This document shows positions 1-5,394 of a stretch of 5,662 nucleotides of DNA, piece after piece. The number at the start of each line of letters is the position of its first letter. The first letter of the stretch is position 1. Both the position numbers and the translations under genes were made by a program. This stretch comes from an uncultured beta proteobacterium. Its GTDB lineage: Bacteria > Pseudomonadota > Gammaproteobacteria > Burkholderiales > Burkholderiaceae_C. Under the pieces are notes generated by a model, which searched no databases, was not told where the DNA came from, and saw nothing but the letters and a program-made list of their open reading frames with translations. The stretch spans positions 1 to 5,662 of the forward strand of contig CAIWRE010000038.1 of NCBI GenBank assembly GCA_903914985.1. The letters are read 5' to 3'.

Positions 1-35
1 ATATTTGGCGGCGACTAGAATTCCACCACCTCATT

Positions 36-40
36 AGGAG
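36..40 (+). promoter_or_regulatory. Ribosome binding site of tatA
   Basis: A full AGGAG Shine-Dalgarno core ends six bases before the ATG at 47. It fixes the tatA start and suggests strong initiation, which fits TatA being the most abundant Tat subunit in known systems. The 9-base string CTCATTAGG at 30-38, which includes part of this site, recurs at 311-319 in front of tatB. The remaining DNA at 1-46 shows no recognisable gene end and no clear promoter, so the tat operon promoter is probably outside the window. Confidence 0.85.
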
Positions 41-46
41 AACATC

Positions 47-283
47 ATGGGTTTGTCTACCACGCATCTGATCATATTTTTGGTCATCATCGTTGTGATC
101 TTCGGCACCAAAAAGTTGCGCAATATCGGCGCCGATTTGGGCGGCGCGGTCAAGGGCTTTAAGGACGGCATGAAAGACGGTGGCGAAAAGCCCGCTGAAG
201 CTGCTGCGCCCGCGCAACAAGTCGCCGCGAATTCGGCGACCGCCAAAGAGACCATCGACGTCGAAGCCAAAGCCAAGCACTAA
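47..283 (+). CDS. tatA: Sec-independent protein translocase subunit TatA
   Basis: TatA is the pore-forming or membrane-weakening subunit of the twin-arginine translocase, which moves folded proteins across the inner membrane. The 78-residue product has the family layout: a short periplasmic N-terminus, one membrane helix at about residues 7-19, the hinge motif FGTKKL at 19-24, then an amphipathic helix at about 25-44 containing the conserved GADLGGAVKGFKDGM stretch. The tail from about residue 45 is Ala-rich and charged, and probably disordered. The length is usual for betaproteobacterial TatA. The polar residue near the start of the membrane helix is His7, where E. coli has Gln8, and the usual nearby Trp is missing. 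The ATG at 47 has a strong AGGAG six bases upstream. tatB follows after 43 bp and tatC overlaps tatB, so this is the first gene of a tatABC operon. TatE is a possible alternative label but the operon context favours TatA. Confidence 0.97.
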   Translation: MGLSTTHLIIFLVIIVVIFGTKKLRNIGADLGGAVKGFKDGMKDGGEKPAEAAAPAQQVAANSATAKETIDVEAKAKH

Positions 284-316
284 GCGTGATGGCTGTGGGC
301 AGTAACGCTTCTCATT

Positions 317-320
317 AGGG
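317..320 (+). promoter_or_regulatory. Ribosome binding site supporting the GTG start of tatB
   Basis: AGGG at 317-320 lies six bases before the GTG at 327, the same spacing as the AGGAG of tatA. It supports the non-ATG start, which also gives the expected TatB N-terminus (MFDIG). No in-frame ATG nearby would preserve the membrane helix. Confidence 0.7.
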
Positions 321-326
321 TTTCCT

Positions 327-785
327 GTGTTTGATATTGGCGTTACCAAACTTGCGATCGTCGGCGGTATTGCGCTTATCGTTATTGGCCCCGAAAAGCT
401 CCCGGCGGTTGCCAAGACGCTGGGCACCTTGCTTGGACGGGCGCGTCGCTATGTGGCGGATGTGAAAGAGGAGGTCAATCGTTCGATGGACCTCGAAGAG
501 CTGCGCAAAATGCGTGACACGGTCGAATCGGCGGCGCAAGCAGTAGAGACATCGATCCAAACCAGTGCCGACGAAGTGCAGAAAACCTGGTCGGCTGCGA
601 CTTACGCGGGCCAAGAGGCAGTTTCCCTGCCGTATTACTCCGTCCACACGGTGCCCAAAAAGCGCTGGCGCGCCAAAATCAGCGCCACCCCGAACTGGTA
701 CAAAGCCCGGTCGGGTACCCGGACCAAGGCACTCTCCGGTGCAGCACGTGTGGCACGCTTTCGGCCCCCTAAAGTGACGCCATGA
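327..785 (+). CDS. tatB: Sec-independent protein translocase subunit TatB
   Basis: TatB pairs with TatC to form the receptor that binds twin-arginine signal peptides. The 152-residue product begins MFDIG, the diagnostic TatB N-terminus, using a GTG start. A single membrane helix covers about residues 7-21, followed by the GPEKLP hinge at 21-26 and a long amphipathic/coiled region (about 27-95) rich in Glu, Arg and Lys. The last 42 residues (111-152) carry 13 Arg/Lys and no Asp/Glu, quite unlike the acidic, Pro-rich tail of E. coli TatB. The gene lies 43 bp after tatA, and its TGA stop overlaps the tatC start in an ATGA junction, implying translational coupling. GPEKLP and the N-terminus distinguish it from TatA, which has FGTKKL. 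Confidence 0.96.
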   Translation: MFDIGVTKLAIVGGIALIVIGPEKLPAVAKTLGTLLGRARRYVADVKEEVNRSMDLEELRKMRDTVESAAQAVETSIQTSADEVQKTWSAATYAGQEAVSLPYYSVHTVPKKRWRAKISATPNWYKARSGTRTKALSGAARVARFRPPKVTP

Positions 786-1573
786 CCGATTCAAGTTCCA
801 AAGAAGACGAACTCGCCGGAACCGAACAGCCGTTTATCCAGCACCTGTTTGAACTGCGCGACCGCTTGCTACGCGCCATCTACGGCATTGCAGCGATTTT
901 TGCCGTGCTGGTGTTTTACCCCGGCCCCTCACAGCTGTACGACCTCTTGGCCATGCCCCTGGTGCGTGCGCTGCCGGAGGGCTCCAAAATGATTGCTGTG
1001 GGCGTGGTCTCACCTTTCTTGGTACCGATCAAAGTCTCGGTGATGGCTGCAATTGCCCTGTCATTGCCTTGGATTCTTTACCAAATCTGGGCGTTCGTGG
1101 CCCCGGGCCTCTACAAGCATGAGAAAAAGCTGGTGCTGCCACTGGTGGCTGCCAGCACGGTGCTGTTTTATGCGGGTGCCGCTTTCTGCTACTTTTTTGT
1201 CTTTGGCCAGGCTTTTCCCGCCATCCAGAAAATGGCGCCGGCCTCTGTGGCTGTGAGTCCGGACATAGAGGCTTATCTCGACTTTGTGATCACCATGTTC
1301 ATCGCTTTTGGCGTTGCCTTTGAAGTGCCGATTGTGGTGGTGATATTGGCCCGGATGAAAGTCGTCACCGTAGAGCAACTCAAGGCATTTCGAACCTATT
1401 TCATCGTGGCCGCTGCCGCAGCGGCAGGCTTGGTGACGCCGCCCGACCCCGTGTCCATGCTGGCGCTGCTTATTCCCATGTGCCTTTTGTATGAAGTGGG
1501 AATTTGGGCGGCCCAGTTATTTATTCGCCACACCCAGTCACCCGAGGCAGAAGCTGAAGCGGCGCAGCCCTGA
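782..1573 (+). CDS. tatC: Sec-independent protein translocase subunit TatC
   Basis: TatC is the polytopic core of the Tat receptor and directly contacts the twin-arginine motif of substrates. The 263-residue product has a hydrophobicity pattern consistent with six membrane helices. Family signatures are all present: HLFELRDRL at 21-29 with Glu24, the cytoplasmic loop PGLYKHEKK at 108-116 with Glu114 (equivalent to the signal-binding Glu103 of E. coli), FEVP at 180-183 with Glu181, and VTPPDP at 218-223 with Asp222. The fifth helix contains an unusual run of six alanines (210-215). The ATG lies inside the tatB stop (ATGA overlap) and has no strong ribosome binding site of its own, so its translation probably depends on tatB. 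The C-terminal tail is short and Glu/Ala-rich. It is the last gene of the tat operon, and the next gene converges on it from the other strand. Confidence 0.98.
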   Translation: MTDSSSKEDELAGTEQPFIQHLFELRDRLLRAIYGIAAIFAVLVFYPGPSQLYDLLAMPLVRALPEGSKMIAVGVVSPFLVPIKVSVMAAIALSLPWILYQIWAFVAPGLYKHEKKLVLPLVAASTVLFYAGAAFCYFFVFGQAFPAIQKMAPASVAVSPDIEAYLDFVITMFIAFGVAFEVPIVVVILARMKVVTVEQLKAFRTYFIVAAAAAAGLVTPPDPVSMLALLIPMCLLYEVGIWAAQLFIRHTQSPEAEAEAAQP

Positions 1574-1586
1574 GACCAGCGCTGGC

Positions 1587-2729
1587 CTAGCGGTTGGATT
1601 TTTGCGGGCGGGGCCGCAGACCCGGCGTGATGGCAAGTTGCAGCACTTGCTTTTTTCGTTGTACTGAAAATTGCGCTGCAGTGCCCGGCTTGAGCGCAGC
1701 CACCTGGGCCAACAACTGGCTGACATCGTCCACCGGGGTTCCTGCGATCGCCACGATCACATCGCCAGGTACAAGGCCGGCTTTGGCAGCCGGGCCCCCC
1801 TGCAAAACACCGGTAATGATGACGCCGCCGGGCGCTGCGACGCCAAATGTCTCGCGCAGTTCGGGCGACAGGTCATTGGGCTCCACGCCGATCCAGCCGC
1901 GGGTAACCTGGCCGTCTTTCACAATCGCCTCTAAGACCTGTTTGGCCGTTGCTATTGGAATCGCAAAGCCGATTCCGAGGCTGCCGCCCGAGCGCGAATA
2001 AATCGCAGTGTTGATGCCTAGCAGGTTGCCATTGGCGTCTACCAACGCGCCGCCGGAGTTGCCTGGATTGATGGCCGCATCGGTTTGGATAAAGTTCTCG
2101 AAGGTGTTAATACCCAGTTGGTTACGCCCCAGCGCGCTCACTATGCCGGCCGTCACCGTCTGGCCCACGCCGAAGGGGTTGCCAATGGCCAGCACCTGGT
2201 CGCCCACTTGCAGGTTGTCCGAGTCGCCCAGCACGATCACGGGCAGCCGGTCGAGTTCAATTTTTAGAACCGCCAGGTCGCTATCGGGGTCGGTGCCTAT
2301 GACTTTGGCACGTGCGCGGCGATGGTCGTTCAGTATCACTTCTATCCGGTCTGCGCCTTCGACCACGTGGTTATTGGTCAGAACATAGCCATTGGCGCTG
2401 ACGATGACGCCGCTGCCCATGCCGGAGGCACCGTCCGACTCGCTGTCAGGCTCGCCATTGAAAAAGCCAGGCCAGGGCTCGGGCAGCCGGGGATGGTGCT
2501 TGTTGTCATGGCTCACATTGATGCTGACCACCGCCTTGGATGCTGTCTGCGCCGCCAGGCGAAAGCTGCCCGGCGGCACTTCACCGCCGCGAGGCGCCGG
2601 GGCCTGCAGCAACGCCAAGGTGGTATCGCCGCGCGTCGCGATCCAGCCGGGTTTGAGCGTTGAGATGACGAAATATGCCGCCAGCAGCACCGTGGCGCTT
2701 TGCGAAAAAAGGAGCCAAACACGCTTCAT
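1587..2729 (-). CDS. Membrane-anchored HtrA-type serine protease, DegS/DegQ-like, single PDZ
   Basis: This is a trypsin-like (S1C) periplasmic protease of the HtrA family, involved in protein quality control or stress sensing. The 380-residue product starts with an uncleaved-looking membrane anchor (about 4-25), then a variable acidic/Pro-rich linker, the protease domain (about 55-270) and one PDZ domain (about 275-370). The catalytic triad is visible: His121 in TNNHVV, Asp151 in DSDLAVL and Ser225 in NPGNSGGAL. Arg202 in SALGRNQLG corresponds to the activation-switch arginine of DegS (Arg178). A single PDZ plus an N-terminal anchor matches DegS or AlgW and not DegP, which is secreted and has two PDZ domains. 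No rse/sigma-E genes are present in the window, so a RseA-type substrate is unproven. The start is supported by AAGGA ten bases upstream (2740-2744 on this strand). It is transcribed opposite to its neighbours, with its TAG stop 13 bp from the tatC stop. Confidence 0.93.
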   Translation of the reverse strand: MKRVWLLFSQSATVLLAAYFVISTLKPGWIATRGDTTLALLQAPAPRGGEVPPGSFRLAAQTASKAVVSINVSHDNKHHPRLPEPWPGFFNGEPDSESDGASGMGSGVIVSANGYVLTNNHVVEGADRIEVILNDHRRARAKVIGTDPDSDLAVLKIELDRLPVIVLGDSDNLQVGDQVLAIGNPFGVGQTVTAGIVSALGRNQLGINTFENFIQTDAAINPGNSGGALVDANGNLLGINTAIYSRSGGSLGIGFAIPIATAKQVLEAIVKDGQVTRGWIGVEPNDLSPELRETFGVAAPGGVIITGVLQGGPAAKAGLVPGDVIVAIAGTPVDDVSQLLAQVAALKPGTAAQFSVQRKKQVLQLAITPGLRPRPQKSNR

Positions 2730-2778
2730 GAACGAACAATCCTTGCAGGAGTGCGCGCGGAACGCGCAGTTAGGTCAA

Positions 2779-2809
2779 ATTGTAGGACGCGCACCCGCCG
2801 CAAGCACAA
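2779..2809 (-). promoter_or_regulatory. Candidate sigma-70 promoter of the HtrA-type protease
   Basis: Read on the minus strand, TACAAT at 2779-2784 differs from the -10 consensus by one base. The best -35 candidate is TTGTGC at 2804-2809, with a spacer of 19 bases, longer than the ideal 17. Initiation would fall near 2771 and give a leader of about 40 bases before the ATG at 2729. I see no convincing sigma-E type promoter here. The 93-bp region is shared with the divergent NIF3-family gene, for which I find no clear promoter. ATTGT at 2779-2783 and ACAAT at 2806-2810 form a short inverted repeat that may be accidental. Confidence 0.4.
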
Positions 2810-2813
2810 TGCC

Positions 2814-2816
2814 AGG
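2814..2816 (+). promoter_or_regulatory. Weak ribosome binding site deciding the NIF3-family start
   Basis: AGG at 2814-2816 stands six bases before the ATG at 2823. The alternative in-frame ATG at 2853 has no Shine-Dalgarno-like purine run in the 20 bases upstream. The site is short, so the decision is only moderately supported. Confidence 0.4.
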
Positions 2817-2822
2817 TTACCA

Positions 2823-3608
2823 ATGACGCCCGCCCATAATCCGTCTACAACCATGATTCACCACACCGCACTCCTGAGCACCCTGGACTCCATGCTGGAG
2901 CCCGCACGATTCAAAGACTACTGCCCCAATGGCCTGCAGGTGGAAGGGCGCCGCCCGGTGCGCCACCTGGTCAGCGGGGTGACCGCCAGTTTGGCCCTGA
3001 TTGAGGCTGCTATCGCACAAGATGCCGACGCCATCCTGGTCCACCATGGTCTGTTTTGGCGTGGCCATGCGGGGCCGGTGACCGGCTGGATGCGCAACCG
3101 GCTGGCGCTGCTGCTGGCACACGATATTCATCTTCTGGCCTACCACCTGCCGCTGGATGCTCATGAACAGTGGGGCAACAACGCGCAATTGGGACTTCGT
3201 TTGGGGCTGGAGGCTGGAGATCGGTTTGGCGAGCAGCAATTGGGCTATTTGGGTAAACCGTCCAGTGGCTCCTTCGGCGGTGCCCGCGCGCTGGCAAGTC
3301 ACGTGGAGTCTGTGCTGGGTCGTTCCGTGGTGTTGGTCGAGGGCAAGCAAGGTCCTGTGACGCGCATAGCCTGGTGCACAGGTGGCGCTCAGGGGTACTT
3401 CGAAGCGGCCATTGCCGCCGGGGCGGAGGCCTTTATTACCGGCGAAATTTCGGAGCCTCAAGCCCATTACGCCCGGGAATGCGGTGTCTCGTATATTGCC
3501 TGCGGCCACCACGCCAGCGAACGCTACGGGGTGCAGGCTGTATCGCAGCAAGTCGCCGCCGAGTTGGGCTTGCGCCACACGTTTATTGATATCGACAACC
3601 CTGCCTGA
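2823..3608 (+). CDS. NIF3/YbgI-family dinuclear metal-centre protein
   Basis: The product belongs to the NIF3 (DUF34) family, toroidal hexamers with a two-metal site in each subunit. Databases often call them GTP cyclohydrolase I type 2 homologues, but their reaction is not settled. From 2823 the protein has 261 residues; from the ATG at 2853 it has 251, closer to E. coli YbgI (247), whose N-terminus aligns from about the second Met. I chose 2823 because only it has a ribosome binding site. The metal ligands are all present: His74-His75 in VHHG, His108 and Asp112 in YHLPLDAH, and His229 and Glu233 in GHHASER. Other conserved stretches are YCPNGLQVEG (33-42), WCTGGAQ (184-190) and FITGE (204-208). 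It ends DIDNPA, like the E. coli protein's DIPNPA. The gene is divergent from the protease gene, and the PdxA-family gene follows after 31 bp, probably in the same transcript. Confidence 0.94.
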   Translation: MTPAHNPSTTMIHHTALLSTLDSMLEPARFKDYCPNGLQVEGRRPVRHLVSGVTASLALIEAAIAQDADAILVHHGLFWRGHAGPVTGWMRNRLALLLAHDIHLLAYHLPLDAHEQWGNNAQLGLRLGLEAGDRFGEQQLGYLGKPSSGSFGGARALASHVESVLGRSVVLVEGKQGPVTRIAWCTGGAQGYFEAAIAAGAEAFITGEISEPQAHYARECGVSYIACGHHASERYGVQAVSQQVAAELGLRHTFIDIDNPA

Positions 3609-3639
3609 ATGCCGCTGCACAGGCGTCACACCCTTCCTC

Positions 3640-4737
3640 ATGACCGAATCGTTATCCGCTGCCCCGGACTTGCCCATCGCCATCACCTTGGGCGACGCTG
3701 CGGGCATTGGCCCTGAAATCATCGCCAAGGCATTTTTGTTGCAGTCGCCGGCCATGCGAAATTGCTTTGTCGCAGGCGACGTGGCGGCTATGCGCAACGC
3801 TATCCGGTTGGTGACACCGCCCCGGGGAGTGCTTTGGCCGGTGGTGCAAATCGAAAATGCCAGCGAAGTGTCCGGACTACCGCTACGTTGTGTCCCGGTA
3901 TTGCAGATGGGCGCCCCCTTGGGAGCGGTGGCGATGGGGCAGGTGAGTGCCGTGACGGGTGAATTTGCCGGCCGCTGTGTGGATTGGGCTGCTCGGCAAG
4001 CGCTGCAGGGCCATATTGCCGCCTTGGTAACTGCGCCCTTGCACAAAGAGGCCCTGCACGCGGCGGGCGCGCCCTATAGCCGCTACCCGGGTCACACCGA
4101 AATGCTGCAGGCGATCGCCGCAGAGCACCTTCACACCTCCGTGCACAAACTGCCAGTGCGCATGATGCTGGCCAACGAAGAGTTGCGCACGGTACTGGTG
4201 AGCATCCACATGTCTTTGCGCGACGCGCTGCAAGCAGTGACTTTTGACAATGTGCTGCAATCGCTGCTGATCACCAACGCTGCATTGAAGGCAGTGCTCG
4301 GGCATTCGCCACGGATTGCGGTGGCGGGGCTTAACCCCCACGCGGGCGAGGGCGGCCTCTTTGGTAGCGAGGAAATTGAGACCATTGCCCCCGCCATAGC
4401 CGCTGCGCGAGCCCAGGGTTGTGATGTGAGCGGCCCCTGGGCGCCGGACACCGTGTTCATGCGCGCCCGTGCTCGTGCAGGGTCAGAGCCCGAATTTGAC
4501 GTGGTGTTGGCCATGTACCACGACCAGGGCTTGATTCCGGTCAAATATCTGGGCGTGGAGCAAGGCGTCAATGTCACCCTGGGCCTGCCGCTGGTGCGAA
4601 CCAGCCCCGACCATGGCACGGCATTTGACATCGCCGGGCAGGGCCGCGCGGATCCTGCCAGCCTGATTGCGGCACTGCGTATGGCGCACCAATTGGCTGG
4701 TTCGGCGGTCAGCTACAATGTAGGGCTTCCCAAGTAG
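3640..4737 (+). CDS. pdxA: PdxA-family NAD-dependent 4-phosphate dehydrogenase (PdxA or PdxA2-like)
   Basis: PdxA oxidises 4-hydroxythreonine 4-phosphate in pyridoxal 5'-phosphate synthesis; PdxA2 relatives act on threonate or erythronate 4-phosphates in sugar-acid catabolism. The 365-residue product is longer than E. coli PdxA (329). The metal-binding histidines are kept: His190 in SIHMSLRD, His234 in NPHAGEGG and His294 in MYHDQG, plus GHTE at 151-154 and TAPLHKEAL at 131-139. The N-terminal motif reads TLGDAAGIGPE (16-26) in place of the usual TPGDPAG or TMGDPAG, losing two prolines. The forms YPGHTE, PDTVF (269-273) and RTSPDHGTAFDIAG resemble the PdxA2-like branch more than E. coli PdxA (FTGHTE), so the exact substrate is uncertain. 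It is not TphB, which lacks several of these motifs. The ATG at 3640 has no good ribosome binding site (AGGCG is 14 bases away), so translation may rely on the NIF3-family gene 31 bp upstream. Tandem stops TAG-TGA end the gene. Confidence 0.88.
   Translation: MTESLSAAPDLPIAITLGDAAGIGPEIIAKAFLLQSPAMRNCFVAGDVAAMRNAIRLVTPPRGVLWPVVQIENASEVSGLPLRCVPVLQMGAPLGAVAMGQVSAVTGEFAGRCVDWAARQALQGHIAALVTAPLHKEALHAAGAPYSRYPGHTEMLQAIAAEHLHTSVHKLPVRMMLANEELRTVLVSIHMSLRDALQAVTFDNVLQSLLITNAALKAVLGHSPRIAVAGLNPHAGEGGLFGSEEIETIAPAIAAARAQGCDVSGPWAPDTVFMRARARAGSEPEFDVVLAMYHDQGLIPVKYLGVEQGVNVTLGLPLVRTSPDHGTAFDIAGQGRADPASLIAALRMAHQLAGSAVSYNVGLPK
4693..4719 (+). promoter_or_regulatory. Candidate promoter of the petABC operon inside the pdxA 3' end
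   Basis: TACAAT at 4714-4719 matches the -10 consensus in five of six positions. TTGGCT at 4693-4698 is the nearest -35 candidate, with a 15-base spacer, shorter than ideal. Transcription would start near 4726 and leave a leader of about 33 bases before the petA ATG. It lies within the last codons of the upstream gene, which would let pet expression be independent of that gene. The same TACAAT hexamer occurs in the candidate protease promoter at 2779-2784. Confidence 0.4.
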
Positions 4738-4748
4738 TGATTTTTCCT

Positions 4749-4753
4749 GAGGA
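4749..4753 (+). promoter_or_regulatory. Ribosome binding site of petA
   Basis: GAGGA ends five bases before the petA ATG at 4759. It is one of the strongest ribosome binding sites in the window, in keeping with a highly expressed respiratory subunit, and it fixes the start. Confidence 0.8.
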
Positions 4754-4758
4754 TTCTC

Positions 4759-5373
4759 ATGAGCGACACCCTCGTCGGCAGTAAGCCGAACGACCCCAGC
4801 AAGCGCACCTGGATCATTGCATCTTCCTGCGTTGGCCTCGCAGGCGCAGCCGCTACGGCTGTGCCTTTTGTCAGCACTTTCCAGCCCTCCGAGCGTGCAA
4901 AAGCAGCCGGCGCGGCGGTGGAAGTCGATATTTCCGCCATCAAACCCGGTGAAAAAATCACCGTGGAGTGGCGCGGCAAGCCCGTGTGGGTGGTGCGTCG
5001 TACGCCTGAGCAGCTGGCTGCCTTGCCAAATCTGGATGGCGCGTTGGCGGACCCCCAGTCCAAGCGCAAGCCCGATGAACTCACGCCCGCATATGCGCGC
5101 AACGAAGGTCGCTCGATCAAGCCCGAGTTTTTCGTTGCCGTAGGCATTTGCACCCACCTGGGCTGCTCGCCCTCGGACAAATTCCAGAGCGGTCCCCAGG
5201 CTTCGCTGCCGGATGACTGGAAGGGTGGATTCTTGTGCCCATGCCACGGCTCGACTTTTGACATGGCCGGTCGCGTGTTCAAAAACAAGCCCGCGCCCGA
5301 CAACCTCGAAATTCCGCCACATATGTATCTTTCCGACAGCCGTTTGCTGATCGGTGAAGACACCAAGGCCTGA
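4759..5373 (+). CDS. petA: Ubiquinol-cytochrome c reductase, Rieske iron-sulfur subunit
   Basis: This is the Rieske 2Fe-2S subunit of the cytochrome bc1 complex, which takes an electron from ubiquinol at the periplasmic side and passes it to cytochrome c1. The 204-residue product has a Tat-like N-terminus (SKRTWII at 14-20), a membrane anchor at about 17-40, a flexible Ala-rich hinge (about 43-52) and the Rieske domain. Box 1 is CTHLGC at 131-136 and box 2 is CPCHGS at 160-165. The expected cluster ligands are Cys131, His133, Cys160 and His163, with a Cys136-Cys162 disulfide. Two features are notable: the signal has Lys-Arg instead of Arg-Arg, and the residue two after the box 2 Ser is Phe167, where mitochondrial and Rhodobacter proteins have Tyr. 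A strong ribosome binding site precedes the ATG. petB follows after 21 bp in the usual petABC order. Confidence 0.98.
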   Translation: MSDTLVGSKPNDPSKRTWIIASSCVGLAGAAATAVPFVSTFQPSERAKAAGAAVEVDISAIKPGEKITVEWRGKPVWVVRRTPEQLAALPNLDGALADPQSKRKPDELTPAYARNEGRSIKPEFFVAVGICTHLGCSPSDKFQSGPQASLPDDWKGGFLCPCHGSTFDMAGRVFKNKPAPDNLEIPPHMYLSDSRLLIGEDTKA

Positions 5374-5394
5374 TCGCCGCCTCCGGAGCACACC

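Noticed and set aside
1..46. 3' end of an upstream gene
   Set aside because: Stops occur in two frames (TAG at 16-18 and at 35-37), but fewer than 12 codons are visible in either and none gives a recognisable C-terminus.
2700..2822. Longer form of the NIF3-family protein from a TTG at 2700
   Set aside because: The extra residues are Arg-rich with no family similarity, and the extension would overlap the start of the divergent protease gene and its ribosome binding site.
2730..2822. Sigma-E type promoter for the HtrA-type protease
   Set aside because: No GAACTT-like -35 paired with a TCTGA-like -10 at proper spacing was found on the minus strand.
3382..3639. N-terminal extension of the PdxA-family gene back to 3382
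   Set aside because: It overlaps the NIF3-family coding sequence in another frame, and the PdxA family fold begins with the TLGDAAGIGPE motif shortly after the ATG at 3640.
2817..4046. 409-codon open frame on the minus strand across the NIF3-family and PdxA-family genes
   Set aside because: It lies antisense to two genes with intact catalytic motifs, has a His/Gln/Arg-rich low-quality composition with no recognisable domain, and is explained by the third-position G/C bias of the coding strand.
3640..4737. Terephthalate dihydrodiol dehydrogenase (TphB), a PdxA relative of Comamonas
   Set aside because: GHTE, the Lys-containing TAPLHKEAL and other PdxA motifs are retained here but altered in TphB, and no terephthalate genes are nearby.
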